Assembly: GCA_002711845.1 (NCBI GenBank)
Contig: PASF01000009.1
Coordinates: 1-64,000, forward strand
Direction: 5' to 3'
Source: Gammaproteobacteria bacterium
GTDB taxonomy: Bacteria > Pseudomonadota > Gammaproteobacteria > Pseudomonadales > Pseudohongiellaceae
Length of the DNA: 64,000 nucleotides
Below the pieces are notes generated by a model. It was not told where the DNA came from. It ran no database searches and saw only the letters and a list, made by a program, of their open reading frames with translations. The position numbers and the translations under genes are program-made. Numbering within the stretch: position 1 is the first letter of the stretch; each line of letters begins with the position of its first letter. This document shows, piece by piece, positions 24,715-34,799 of this stretch.

Positions 24715-25974
24715 CTAGCACTCGACGCGGTTCCTGCCTCGGTCCTTGGCGCGGTACAGCGCCTCATCGACACGCTGGGCCAGGGACTTGGCGTTCTCTG
24801 ACGGGGCCAGGTCCGCTACGCCATAGCTGGCAGTGACCCGGCCGACCCGGTTGAAGTCATGGTTGGCAATGGTTGTGCGCAGTTTTTCGGCAACGTCACG
24901 CGCTGCCGCCAGGCCACTCTGGGGCAATATCACCATGAACTCCTCACCGCCCCAGCGGCCGTGCAAATCGGTGTTGCGCAATTGCTTGTTGGTGAGCGCG
25001 GCAACCATTCGCAGAACCTCATCGCCCGCATCATGCCCAAAGCTGTCATTCACCGCCTTGAAATGATCCAGGTCATACATGATCATGGCCAGCGGCGTGT
25101 GGTAACGGGTGGCCCGCTCAACCTCATGATCAAGCAGTCGGTTGAATTCCTGGCGATTAGAGAGCCCGGTCAGCCCGTCAGTGATCGCCATTGAGCGTAT
25201 TTTTTCTTCAGCTTCTACGCGCTGGGTGATGTCCAGCAGAATCCCGGTCCACAATATGCCACCATCCTCTTCCTGTTGCGGCGCGGCGCGACTTTCTATC
25301 CAGCGGATCGACCCGTCACCGTGGCGGATTCTGAATTCCGTGTGTGCGTGTGACAGGTTGCTGGCCGATGCCTGGGTATTGGCTTCAATGATGGCCTCAT
25401 CTTCAGGCAGGACACGGGCCATGAAGGGATCAGCATTGGTCCCGGACAGCGCCCCCCGGGCCAGCCCGCCGAGGGCCCAGACCCCTTCGCTGAAAAACGG
25501 AAAGCTGCGTGTGCCGTCGGGCGCCATCCGGTACTGGTAAAGAGCGCCGGGCACCTGTGATGCGATACGCTGCAGTCGTTCTTCGCTCTGCCGCAGCCTG
25601 GTTTCGGTAGCCTTGCGAGCGGTGACGTCCCTGATGATGCAGAAAATCAGTGCCTCGCCCCGGTAACGCGCGCCATTGTTGCTTAATTCAACATCAATGA
25701 CCGAGCCGTCCCGGCAGCGCTGCCGGGAATCAAAGTGCGCGTCAGAGTCGTTGACGGTTCGCAGCATTTCCAGCAGAACCTCTTTGCTGAACTGGATATC
25801 CCAGTCCCAGACGAACAGCGACTGCATCTGTTCAGGGGTATAGCCCAGCATCACGGCATAACGCCGGTTGGCGCGATACACGCTGCCGTCCTGCCGAAGC
25901 GCCACCATGGCGTCGCCGGAGTGCTCAAAAAGTGCATCCCAGAGGACGGATTCGTCTGTTGTCGGAGTTGTCAT
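24715..25974 (-). CDS. PAS-GGDEF diguanylate cyclase
   Basis: A 419-residue cytoplasmic protein with two PAS/PAC sensor domains (residues about 8-125 and 130-255) and a GGDEF domain (about 262-415). The active-site motif is GGEEF, and an intact product-inhibition I-site RNTD lies five residues before it. It is therefore predicted to make cyclic di-GMP and to be feedback-inhibited. No transmembrane helix is seen. The signal bound by the PAS domains is unknown. Confidence 0.95.
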   Translation of the reverse strand: MTTPTTDESVLWDALFEHSGDAMVALRQDGSVYRANRRYAVMLGYTPEQMQSLFVWDWDIQFSKEVLLEMLRTVNDSDAHFDSRQRCRDGSVIDVELSNNGARYRGEALIFCIIRDVTARKATETRLRQSEERLQRIASQVPGALYQYRMAPDGTRSFPFFSEGVWALGGLARGALSGTNADPFMARVLPEDEAIIEANTQASASNLSHAHTEFRIRHGDGSIRWIESRAAPQQEEDGGILWTGILLDITQRVEAEEKIRSMAITDGLTGLSNRQEFNRLLDHEVERATRYHTPLAMIMYDLDHFKAVNDSFGHDAGDEVLRMVAALTNKQLRNTDLHGRWGGEEFMVILPQSGLAAARDVAEKLRTTIANHDFNRVGRVTASYGVADLAPSENAKSLAQRVDEALYRAKDRGRNRVEC

Positions 25975-26048
25975 CCCTTAACTATATCACCTCTTCCTCA
26001 TTCTTTTGCTAAACTGTGGGTTTACCGCAAAAGCTGGAGACCTCTGGC

Positions 26049-27470
26049 ATGAATATCAGAAAAGTGCTGATCGCCAACCGTGGCGAGATCGCTGTTCGTA
26101 TCGCTCGCGCCTGCCAGGAAATGGGCATCAAGGCCGTGGCGATCTACTCCGAAGCGGACCAGTATTCGCTTCACGTGAAAAAAGCTGACGAGGCCTATTG
26201 CATCAGCAAAGACCCCTTGTCGGGTTATCTCAACCCTCACCACATCGTCAATCTTGCGGTGGAGACCGGCTGCGATGCCCTGCATCCCGGTTATGGCTTC
26301 CTGTCCGAAAATGCCAGCCTGGCGGCTATCTGCAAAGAGCGGGGCATACGTTTTATCGGTCCTTCGGCAGATGTGATCCGCATGATGGGAGACAAGACTG
26401 AAGCACGGGCAACTGCTATCAAGGCTAATGTGCCGGTGACGCCCGGCAGCCAGGGCAATCTGGAGGATGTTGAGGATGCGGTATCGCAGGCAGGCGACAT
26501 CGGTTATCCGGTCATGCTCAAGGCCACCTCCGGCGGCGGGGGGCGCGGTATCCGCCGCTGCGACAGCGAGAAAGAGCTGCGCCAGAATTTCCCCCGGGTG
26601 ATTTCTGAGGCCAGCAAAGCATTTGGCAGTGCCGAAGTTTTTCTGGAGAAATGCGTCGTCAACCCGCGCCATATCGAAGTCCAGGTGTTGGCAGACAGTC
26701 ATGGCAATGCCATTCATCTGTACGAGCGCGACTGTTCCATACAGCGGCGCAACCAGAAATTGATCGAGCTGGCGCCTTCACCGCAGCTCAGTGATGAGCA
26801 GCGTGAATACATTGGTGATCTGGCGGTGCGGGTGGCCAAAGGCTGTGGGTATGAAAATGCGGGCACCGTGGAGTTTTTGCTGGATTCCGACGGCGATTTC
26901 CATTTCATGGAGATGAATACCCGGATTCAGGTGGAGCACACCATTACCGAGGCCATTACCGGCGTCGATATCGTCAAGGAACAGATTCGGGTGGCGGCCG
27001 GTGAGACCTTGCGCTTCCGGCAGGATCAGATCAGCTATCGCGGGTTTGCCGCCCAGTTCCGGGTCAATGCCGAGGATCCGCAGAACGGATTCCTGCCCAG
27101 TTTTGGCCGCGTCACCCGATATTATTCACCGGGTGGCCCTGGTGTCCGCACGGATGCAGCCATGTATACCGGCTACGAAATACCGCCGCATTACGACTCC
27201 ATGTGTGCCAAGCTGATCGTCTGGGCCATGGACTGGGAAGAATTGCTTGACCGCAGCCGACGGGCGTTGAATGACATGGGGATCTACGGGGTGACGACCA
27301 CCATACCGTATTATCAGCAGATTCTGCAGCACCCGGACTTCCGCGCTGCCAGTTTTGATACCAGCTTTGTGGAAAGTCACCCGGAGCTGCTTAAGTACAG
27401 TAAAAAATCCAGACCGGAAACCATCGCCGCCGCCATCGCCACCGCGATCGCCGCCCAGGCTGGTCTGTAA
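26049..27470 (+). CDS. pycA: Pyruvate carboxylase subunit A (biotin carboxylase)
   Basis: A 473-residue biotin carboxylase: N-terminal domain (RKVLIANRGEIAVRIARAC), ATP-grasp centre with the glycine-rich GGGGRGIRR and the ERDCSIQRRNQKLIE and EMNTRIQVEHT motifs, and a C-terminal cap. It carboxylates biotin using ATP and bicarbonate. ATG 26049 has CTGGAGAC upstream. The next gene, 21 bases downstream, encodes the biotinylated carboxyltransferase, so this is the two-subunit pyruvate carboxylase of pseudomonads and relatives, an anaplerotic enzyme, rather than acetyl-CoA carboxylase AccC. Confidence 0.92.
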   Translation: MNIRKVLIANRGEIAVRIARACQEMGIKAVAIYSEADQYSLHVKKADEAYCISKDPLSGYLNPHHIVNLAVETGCDALHPGYGFLSENASLAAICKERGIRFIGPSADVIRMMGDKTEARATAIKANVPVTPGSQGNLEDVEDAVSQAGDIGYPVMLKATSGGGGRGIRRCDSEKELRQNFPRVISEASKAFGSAEVFLEKCVVNPRHIEVQVLADSHGNAIHLYERDCSIQRRNQKLIELAPSPQLSDEQREYIGDLAVRVAKGCGYENAGTVEFLLDSDGDFHFMEMNTRIQVEHTITEAITGVDIVKEQIRVAAGETLRFRQDQISYRGFAAQFRVNAEDPQNGFLPSFGRVTRYYSPGGPGVRTDAAMYTGYEIPPHYDSMCAKLIVWAMDWEELLDRSRRALNDMGIYGVTTTIPYYQQILQHPDFRAASFDTSFVESHPELLKYSKKSRPETIAAAIATAIAAQAGL

Positions 27471-27491
27471 TCAGGGAATCGGGAGAACTTC

Positions 27492-29288
27492 ATGAGTAAA
27501 CGTAAAATTCACATTACCGACGTCATCCTTCGGGATGCCCATCAATCCCTGATTGCCACCCGGATGCGCACCGAGGACATGCTGCCCGCCTGTGAATGGC
27601 TGGACCAGGCCGGATACTGGTCTCTGGAATGCTGGGGCGGGGCGACCTTCGACGCCTGCGTGCGCTTCCTCAAGGAAGATCCGTGGGCGCGCCTGCGGCA
27701 ACTGAAGAAGGCGCTGCCCAATACCCGTCTGCAGATGCTGCTGCGCGGACAGAATCTGCTTGGCTACCGCCACTATGCCGATGATGTGGTCGAGGCGTTC
27801 TGCCAGAAGGCCGCTGACAACGGTATTGACGTATTCCGTATCTTTGATGCCATGAATGACGTGCGCAATCTGGAAACCAGCATCAAGGCAGTGAAAAAAG
27901 CCGGCAAACATGCGCAGGGTACGCTGTGTTACACCATCAGCCCGGTGCATGGCACGCAGAGCTTCCTGGATCAGGCGCAGACCATGGCGGACATGGGCGT
28001 GGACAGCATTGCCATCAAGGACATGGCCGGACTGCTGACCCCGGATGCAACGTTCGACCTGGTGTCGGCACTGAAAAAGAACCTGGACTTGCCGGTATTC
28101 CTGCACAGTCACTACACCTCCGGCATGGCGACCATGTGCCACTGGGCGGCACTGGACGCCGGTGTTGATCATCTGGATACGGCACTGTCGGCATTTGCCG
28201 GTGGCACCAGTCATCCGCCCACCGAATCGGTCGTGGCCGCGTTGCATGATGCCGGTTATGAAACCGGGCTGGACCTGGCGTTGCTGGAGCAGGCCAACAA
28301 TCATTTCCGTAACGTACGCAAGAAATATCACCAGTTTGAAAGTGAGTACAATGGCGTTGATACGGCGGTGCTGATGTCACAGGTGCCCGGTGGCATGATG
28401 TCGAATCTGGCGAACCAGCTCAAGGAGCAGGGCGCCCTGGACAAGATCCGCGATGTGTTTATCGAGATCCCCAAGGTACGTGCAGATCTGGGGTATCCAC
28501 CGCTGGTGACGCCGACCTCACAACTGGTCGGCGCCCAGGCCGTGGCCAACGTGCTGACCGGAAATCGCTATGAGACGATCACCAATGAGGTGAAGAAATA
28601 CCTGCAGGGCTGGTACGGGCAGGCGCCCGGCGAGATCAACCGGGAATTGCAGCGACGTGCTGTCGGTAATGAAGAATTGATAGATGAGCGGCCGGCCAAC
28701 CTGTTGCCCAATGAATTCCACAAGCTCAAGGCGCAGATCGGCGACCTGGCCGAAAGCGAAGAAGATGTCTTGACCTACGCCATGTTCCCGGACCAGGCGC
28801 GCAGTTATCTTGAGCAGCGCCAGGCCGGCACCCTGCAACCCGAGCCGCTGGAACCGCTGCCCAGTGCCGGCCAGTCAGGCAATATCTCTACAGAATTCAA
28901 GATTACCGTACATGGCGAGAGCTACGACGTGCACGTGACCGGCGCGAGCCCGACCAGTGAGACCAAGCGTCGCTTCTATATGACCATTGACGGTGTGCCT
29001 GAGGAGATTTCGCTGGAATCGTTGGGTGAGTTCCAGAAGGGCAGCGGCCCGGGCAAACGCGACAAGGTCACCAAGGAAGGTCAGGTGACCACCACCATGC
29101 CGGGCAACATTGTGGATGTCCTGGTCCAGGAAGGTGCTGATGTGGCAGCCGGTGACCCGGTGTTGGTGATTGAGGCCATGAAGATGGAGACCGAAATAAA
29201 GGCGCCCACTTCAGGCAAAGTGACAGCCGTCCATATCAAGAAAGGTGATCGGGTGACGCCGGGCGATGTACTGGTGGAAATTGACTGA
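27492..29288 (+). CDS. pycB: Pyruvate carboxylase subunit B (carboxyltransferase-biotin carrier)
   Basis: A 598-residue protein with an HMGL-like carboxyltransferase barrel (ITDVILRDAHQSL at residues 9-20; metal ligands including the Asp of that motif and the HSHYTSG histidines), a PYC_OADA domain and a C-terminal biotinyl domain whose EAMKMET motif places biotin on Lys564. The same architecture occurs in oxaloacetate decarboxylase alpha (OadA), but oadB and oadG are absent nearby and the biotin carboxylase is adjacent, so pyruvate carboxylase is preferred. GGGAGA precedes the ATG. Confidence 0.9.
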   Translation: MSKRKIHITDVILRDAHQSLIATRMRTEDMLPACEWLDQAGYWSLECWGGATFDACVRFLKEDPWARLRQLKKALPNTRLQMLLRGQNLLGYRHYADDVVEAFCQKAADNGIDVFRIFDAMNDVRNLETSIKAVKKAGKHAQGTLCYTISPVHGTQSFLDQAQTMADMGVDSIAIKDMAGLLTPDATFDLVSALKKNLDLPVFLHSHYTSGMATMCHWAALDAGVDHLDTALSAFAGGTSHPPTESVVAALHDAGYETGLDLALLEQANNHFRNVRKKYHQFESEYNGVDTAVLMSQVPGGMMSNLANQLKEQGALDKIRDVFIEIPKVRADLGYPPLVTPTSQLVGAQAVANVLTGNRYETITNEVKKYLQGWYGQAPGEINRELQRRAVGNEELIDERPANLLPNEFHKLKAQIGDLAESEEDVLTYAMFPDQARSYLEQRQAGTLQPEPLEPLPSAGQSGNISTEFKITVHGESYDVHVTGASPTSETKRRFYMTIDGVPEEISLESLGEFQKGSGPGKRDKVTKEGQVTTTMPGNIVDVLVQEGADVAAGDPVLVIEAMKMETEIKAPTSGKVTAVHIKKGDRVTPGDVLVEID

Positions 29289-29315
29289 CCTGGACATTAT
29301 CTGACGGGTGCTGCA

Positions 29316-30821
29316 CTAGCGCGGATTATTGACGTACACCGGGTTGGACAGCAGCAGCACCCTGCCTTCAGCAGAGATTACTTCTGCACGGAACCATTCA
29401 GGTTCACCGGTTGCCGCAACGGTGACGGTAGCGGTCATTTGGTGGTCGCTGCTGATCACCTGATCGCTCGTCGCAATGGGTGTCCCGTTATGATACAAGG
29501 CAATACTGGCGCCTGGGATCTGGCTGGCGGTCACGGCGACGGTAACATTCTCGCCACGGCCCGCCGGCACTGTGTCGCCCATCATGGCCACGTTGGCGCC
29601 GGATGCCGCCTGCAGGTCAAGCAGGCGATCGCTCGTGCCTTCCAGATCAATGAATGCTCTGCCTTGACGCAGTCCTGCCAGCAGATCGATCTGCGACAGG
29701 GTCTGCGCGAAAACCACCGTGGTGATCGCGCCAATTCGCGTTTGCCGGCCACTGTCGGCGCTCTGTTCTGCATCATGGTTGTCAGAGCCGGCAATGGCTG
29801 TCATACGATACCCGTCGTTCAGTAACGTTTCCCAGAAGGGGATGCCTGACAGTGCACTTTTCAGAACCCCACCCCCACTGTCGATGACACTGCCATTCAC
29901 CACTTCAACGGCATCAACGAGCGAGAAATCAGTGTCGGCGGTCCAGCCACAACCCATGCAGATCTCACCGGAAGGGAGTCCTGGATGGTTGATGGAAATG
30001 AACGCGCCCTTGTTTGATGCTTCTTCCAGAATCGGATTGATCTGATTGTCCCGCGCGCGAAAATCGATAAAGTCCGTGATGCCGTAAATATTGGCATGCC
30101 CGTAGAACGTGGTAATCTCTCGACCACTCATCAATACCGTCTCATCAAATGCCAGTTGCAGTTCATGCAGGCTCTGATGATGCGATACGGTGTTATGCTC
30201 GGTGACAGCCACAAAATCCAGATCCTGAGCCGCAGCCGCTTCCACCGTTCGGTATACCGGGCAGGGCCCTCGATCACCACTTTGCAGCATGCAGCTGCCA
30301 TCGCTGTGTGCGGTGTGCGTATGCAGCTCGCCGCGGTACCATCCGGCTTCCGGCTTCAGAGGAGCTGATGCGAAGCCCTGCCAGTCAGCTGACAGATTCG
30401 ATTCGAGCAGGACTTCTGCGCGAAAGCTGGCAACGCTGTCAGAACGGATGTTGGGTACACCAAGAATCAGGGTCCACTCGCCGGCTGGCAAAGGGCCTGG
30501 CAGGTATGACGGGGTCGCGTGGGTCTCGGCCAGACTGAAGCGTGCCTTGTTGCCGCCGCTCCAGCCACGGAATCGGTCCGGGTCAAAGATGCCCAGATCG
30601 ACAACGGTACGATTGTCACGCTCATAGGTGACACTGACGGTGATGCGTTTGACGCCGTCTGGCACCTGGAAGGGTACCTCTCGATAGGTCTCATGGTCTG
30701 CTCCGGTCAATTGCCCGGACAGGACCAGCACCGTCTCACCATGCTCGGCTGCCCCTGCCAGTGGAACCCCCTGGCACAGCAGATAAAACAGGAAGGTGTA
30801 GAGTTTTTGGTTGACTGTCAT
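29316..30821 (-). CDS. Secreted PHP-family metallohydrolase (CehA/McbA-like)
   Basis: A 501-residue protein with a signal peptide (residues 1-24, ending PLAGAAE), an N-terminal beta-rich domain (25-155) and a PHP metallo-hydrolase domain. The PHP entry motif GELHTHTAHSDGS lies near residue 165, with later metal ligands in AVTEHNTVSHH, ISINHPG and AGSDNHD. A C-terminal beta-sandwich follows. CehA/McbA-type PHP proteins hydrolyse carbamates or phosphoesters; the substrate here is open. Convergent with pycB and divergent from the small secreted protein gene. Confidence 0.88.
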   Translation of the reverse strand: MTVNQKLYTFLFYLLCQGVPLAGAAEHGETVLVLSGQLTGADHETYREVPFQVPDGVKRITVSVTYERDNRTVVDLGIFDPDRFRGWSGGNKARFSLAETHATPSYLPGPLPAGEWTLILGVPNIRSDSVASFRAEVLLESNLSADWQGFASAPLKPEAGWYRGELHTHTAHSDGSCMLQSGDRGPCPVYRTVEAAAAQDLDFVAVTEHNTVSHHQSLHELQLAFDETVLMSGREITTFYGHANIYGITDFIDFRARDNQINPILEEASNKGAFISINHPGLPSGEICMGCGWTADTDFSLVDAVEVVNGSVIDSGGGVLKSALSGIPFWETLLNDGYRMTAIAGSDNHDAEQSADSGRQTRIGAITTVVFAQTLSQIDLLAGLRQGRAFIDLEGTSDRLLDLQAASGANVAMMGDTVPAGRGENVTVAVTASQIPGASIALYHNGTPIATSDQVISSDHQMTATVTVAATGEPEWFRAEVISAEGRVLLLSNPVYVNNPR

Positions 30822-31044
30822 ATCCTGATCCCCGTTGACATGGAGTTTTCTGACTGGCTTAAGACGGTACAGCCAATATATGACAGTACCGTGCAGGTTA
30901 TGTGAATGCCTACTGGTTTTATATACACCCTTGAAAATCAGGATTCAGGCTATTACCCTGAAATCTATGGCTGGTTTACACGTCGGTCATGTCAATTCAT
31001 TTATGCCAAAAGCATAAATCAACAGCACGGAAAGGAGGCAGACT

Positions 31045-31419
31045 ATGTGCATGTCCATTCCAAAAAAATCAATTCTGGCGGCGTTTTTGGCCGCAGTATT
31101 CGCCGTCCCTGCATTTGCGCAGCCGGGCACCGGTTCTTACCTCGAGTATCGCGCCCAGATGCAATCGGACCCCGATGAGTATCTTTTTTTCGACAACGAC
31201 AGGAAGCAGGTCGTGTCCTATAACCGTGATCGCATCGTCAGGGTGTGTGCCGCCGAGAGTCCGCTGGTGACCCCCATCAGCATCGAGTTTGATGACAACA
31301 TGGCTATGCTGGCGCCGGGTGACTGCATGCGGATTGAAGCCATGCAAGTGTTCCTGGAGCCCGCCGAGATGCTTGAGCCCAATACTTTCCTGCGCGTCGA
31401 GGTTGAAACCCTTAATTGA
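31045..31419 (+). CDS. Small secreted protein of unknown function
   Basis: A 124-residue protein with a signal peptide (residues 1-25, ending PAFAQ), a near-ideal AAAGGAGG seven bases before the start, and an acidic mature part containing two Cys residues (VRVCAAE and GDCMRIE). The Cys pair probably forms a disulfide in a small beta-sandwich. No family is recognised. A strong terminator follows, so it is a single-gene transcript. Confidence 0.75.
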   Translation: MCMSIPKKSILAAFLAAVFAVPAFAQPGTGSYLEYRAQMQSDPDEYLFFDNDRKQVVSYNRDRIVRVCAAESPLVTPISIEFDDNMAMLAPGDCMRIEAMQVFLEPAEMLEPNTFLRVEVETLN

Positions 31420-31436
31420 TCGGTGAGTACAAAGCA

Positions 31437-31466
31437 CCCCTGCCTGGCGGCAGGGGTCGACTTTTG
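31437..31466 (+). terminator. Rho-independent terminator after the small secreted protein gene
   Basis: A perfect eight-base stem, CCCCTGCC and GGCAGGGG around TGGC, followed by TCGACTTTTG. It separates this gene from the downstream TonB receptor. Confidence 0.75.
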
Positions 31467-31558
31467 TTCGTCACAACACTGCCACAAATGCTTCACGCCC
31501 CTGTCAAATACATGCCCTAAAGTGACTCCCTCAGTCATCACGCTACTAGGGAGCGGGT

Positions 31559-34500
31559 ATGTATTCATCTACTAAAAAGTTAAAGAAAAAAGTGCTGGCC
31601 AGTTCGATTCTGCTTGCCTTGGGCCTGAGCATAGGGGGCCTGAGCATTGGCCTGTCGGCACCTGCATTCGCACAGGACATGACGTCGGCCATTCGCGGCC
31701 GTATCAATGGCACGGATGGCTCCCCACAAGCCAACACCACCATTGTCATCGAAGACACCCGCACTGGGGCTACCCGTACCTTGCAGACCAATGACTCTGG
31801 TGCCTTCTACGCCACCAACCTGTCGGTCGGCGGTCCTTACCGGGTCACCGCCAACGGTCGCACTGTGGTCATCGATTCGATTGCGCTGGGCGATATCTAC
31901 AATGTGTCCATCGACATGAGCTCGGCCCCGGTCGAGGAAATCATGGTGTTTGGCCGTTCTGGCAACATTGTTGATGTCGCTTCGGGGCCGGCAGCGACGT
32001 ATTCAACGTTTGATCTGCAGACCTCAGTCGCTTTTGACCGCGACATCAAGGACGTGTTCATCTACGATCCGCGCCTGAATCTGGACAGTGATTCAGCCAT
32101 CAACTGCGTGGGCAAACACCCGCGTTACAACAGCGTCAGCCTTGACGGTGTCAGCCAGAATGACCGCTTCGGCCTGAACAGCAACGGTTATTCCACTGCA
32201 ACCGGTATGCCTTTTCCATTCGAGGCGGTCTCCCAGGTTGCCGTAGAACTGGCACCATTCGACGTCACCTACGGTGGCTTCACAGCCTGTAACATCAATG
32301 CGGTGACCAAGTCCGGTAGCAATGATTTTACTGGCACGGCGTTTTATGAGTACAACAATCAGGATATGCGCGGCGATACATTGACAGTGGACGGCAACGA
32401 GTCCACGTTCAGCAGTCCGGACTTCAAAGAAGAGAAGCGCGGCGTCAGCCTGGGCGGGCCGTTAATACGCGATCGACTGTTTGTGTTTGGCGCCTACGAG
32501 GAAACCGAAACTCCCGAGTTTATTGCCCAGGGGTTTGCCGGGTCCGGTAGTGGCGTGGAGCGACCCTGGCTAAGTCAGTCGGACTTTAACCGGATCAGCA
32601 ACATCGCCGCCAATACCTATGACTACGATGCCGGTGGCATGCCCTCAGACGGCGCGCAGACCGAAGAAAAATACATGTTGCGCCTGGACTGGAACATCAG
32701 CGAGCAGCATGATGCCACTGTTATTTACAACTACTACGATGGCATCGAGGATCGGGCGTCAGACTCTGACAGCAATGAGTTCGAGTTCGCCAACCACTTC
32801 TACCGCAAGGGTTCCGTGTCCGAAACGACCACCTTCAAATTATCATCACAATGGAACAGCGCGTTGTCGACGGATGTGTTCATCAGCCGCAACACCATGG
32901 ACGACTCGCAGATCACCGTGGGCCCCAAGGATTTTGCCGAGATGCAGATCCGTATGGGCAGCAACACCGTTTACCTGGGCGCCGACGACTCGCGCCAGGC
33001 CAATAGCCTGGCCACCGAGTCTGATTTCATGAAGTTCACTGCCGAATACCTGTGGAACGACCATGTGGTGACGGTTGGCTACGAGCGTGATGACCTGTTT
33101 GTGTTTAACCAGTTCCTGCAGCACGCACGCGGCGGTGAATACCGGTTTGAAGACCTCTCCGCCAACAACCCGGCGTCGTGTGAGTCACTGACGGCGCTTG
33201 GACGTCAGGCTGATCCGGCCTGCGGCCTGACCGGCATTGATCATTTTGAACTGGGTATTCCTACCGATATCTTCTACGGCAGCGGCGGTGGTACCAATAA
33301 CCCTGACGATGCGGCGGCGAGCTTCAGCAACGTCCTGAATACGGTGTATGTGCAGGACGAATTCCGTCTGGATGATTATGCGCTGACACTGGTTGCGGGC
33401 CTGCGTTACGACTGGTTTACCAGCGATGACCGCCCCAGTTTCAATCAGGCGTTTACCAGCCTCAATGGCGGTCTGCGTAACGATGCCAACATTGATGGCC
33501 TCGACCTGCTGATGCCACGCCTGGGCCTGACCTGGGAAGCGGCTGATGACCTGACAGTACGTGGTGGTCTGGGTCTGTATTCCGGCGGTAACCCGAATGT
33601 CTGGCTGTCCAATGCCTGGAGTAATGATGGCCTGTCCAATGTGCAGGTACGTGATCGCAACAATGGCAGCCTGTCGGTGTTGGGTGACTATGTGCTCAGT
33701 GGCAGTCAGCGTCCCGGTTACGATGTGCCGCAGGCCATGAGAGATCAGGTGGCTGCCACGACCGCTGCCAGCGCTTCCAATAGCTTCCTGGTGCTGATCG
33801 ACCCGAACTACGAGCAGCCATCGGAGTGGAAATTCGCCTTGGGTGCGACCTATCTGCTGCCCACCGGCACCACGGTGGAAGGTGACTACCTGTATTCCGT
33901 CGCGAATGATCCGGCTTACTATGTTGACGTAGCCCAGGATGTGGTGGGCACCACAGCAGCGGGTCAGCCGACCTACGCCAATGTGCGTGGCCAGAGCAAC
34001 TACATGCTGACCAACTCCAGTGAATCTCCGAAGAGCCATTCGCTGTCGTTGTTGGCGCGGCAGACCTACGACTGGGGCCTGGACTGGACCTTTGGATATG
34101 CCTATACCCAGGCAGAAGATCTCAGCCCGATGACCTCGTCGGTTGCGGGTTCAAACTTCACCAATCTGGCCTTGTCAGACATCAACAACCCGTCAGCAGG
34201 CACGTCCAACTACGAAACCCCGCACCGGTTCACGGCCAGGGTCAGTTATGGCCGTGAATTCCTGCCGGGCTACGAAACCCGCGCCACGGTGCAGTGGTTC
34301 CGCGCCAAAGGCCAGCCGCAAAGCTATGTCATGAGCAGCCGTGGCCTGGAAGGCAGCAACAGTGGCAACCGTCGCCACCTGTTGTACGTGCCGGGCCCGA
34401 ATGACGCCAACGTGGTAGTCGGCCCGAACTTTGACGTCGCCGCGTTCTCAGACTTTGTGGATGCCAATGGCCTGAGCCAGGGTTTCCAGACGCGTAATGA

Positions 34501-34795
34501 CTTCTATTCACGCTGGACCTCGCGCATGGATCTGCGTCTGGACCAGGAACTGCCGGTGTTCTTCAGTGGCGCCAATGCACGTGTTTATGTCAAAGTGTAT
34601 AATCTGCTGAACATGATCAATGACGAGTGGGGTCATCAGTACGATGCCCAGTTCTTCTCGCCCGATGTGGTGACGCAGTCACTCAACGATCAGGGGCAGT
34701 ATGTTTTTGAACGGTTTAATCCAAGAAGCGTCAGCGATCTGCAGGAAACTCAGTCGCTGTGGCAGGTACGTCTGGGTATTCAGTTTGAATTCTAA
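31559..34795 (+). CDS. TonB-dependent receptor, Oar-like, with carboxypeptidase-regulatory domain
   Basis: A 1,078-residue outer-membrane receptor. A long signal peptide (residues 1-39, ending PAFAQD) is followed by a carboxypeptidase-regulatory-like beta-sandwich (about 42-120), a plug domain (about 130-260) and a large barrel ending in aromatic QFEF. This order is that of Oar-type receptors, which take up or secrete large substrates (proteins, peptides, oligosaccharides) rather than classical siderophores. AGGGAGCGGGT precedes the ATG. The phosphodiesterase gene starts five bases after its stop, so the two are one operon and may act on the same substrate. Confidence 0.93.
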   Translation: MYSSTKKLKKKVLASSILLALGLSIGGLSIGLSAPAFAQDMTSAIRGRINGTDGSPQANTTIVIEDTRTGATRTLQTNDSGAFYATNLSVGGPYRVTANGRTVVIDSIALGDIYNVSIDMSSAPVEEIMVFGRSGNIVDVASGPAATYSTFDLQTSVAFDRDIKDVFIYDPRLNLDSDSAINCVGKHPRYNSVSLDGVSQNDRFGLNSNGYSTATGMPFPFEAVSQVAVELAPFDVTYGGFTACNINAVTKSGSNDFTGTAFYEYNNQDMRGDTLTVDGNESTFSSPDFKEEKRGVSLGGPLIRDRLFVFGAYEETETPEFIAQGFAGSGSGVERPWLSQSDFNRISNIAANTYDYDAGGMPSDGAQTEEKYMLRLDWNISEQHDATVIYNYYDGIEDRASDSDSNEFEFANHFYRKGSVSETTTFKLSSQWNSALSTDVFISRNTMDDSQITVGPKDFAEMQIRMGSNTVYLGADDSRQANSLATESDFMKFTAEYLWNDHVVTVGYERDDLFVFNQFLQHARGGEYRFEDLSANNPASCESLTALGRQADPACGLTGIDHFELGIPTDIFYGSGGGTNNPDDAAASFSNVLNTVYVQDEFRLDDYALTLVAGLRYDWFTSDDRPSFNQAFTSLNGGLRNDANIDGLDLLMPRLGLTWEAADDLTVRGGLGLYSGGNPNVWLSNAWSNDGLSNVQVRDRNNGSLSVLGDYVLSGSQRPGYDVPQAMRDQVAATTAASASNSFLVLIDPNYEQPSEWKFALGATYLLPTGTTVEGDYLYSVANDPAYYVDVAQDVVGTTAAGQPTYANVRGQSNYMLTNSSESPKSHSLSLLARQTYDWGLDWTFGYAYTQAEDLSPMTSSVAGSNFTNLALSDINNPSAGTSNYETPHRFTARVSYGREFLPGYETRATVQWFRAKGQPQSYVMSSRGLEGSNSGNRRHLLYVPGPNDANVVVGPNFDVAAFSDFVDANGLSQGFQTRNDFYSRWTSRMDLRLDQELPVFFSGANARVYVKVYNLLNMINDEWGHQYDAQFFSPDVVTQSLNDQGQYVFERFNPRSVSDLQETQSLWQVRLGIQFEF

Positions 34796-34799
34796 GCTG

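Noticed and set aside
33185-34039. Open frame of 284 codons opposite the Oar-like receptor
   Set aside because: It lies wholly antisense to a clear TonB receptor and has no recognisable domain or ribosome site.
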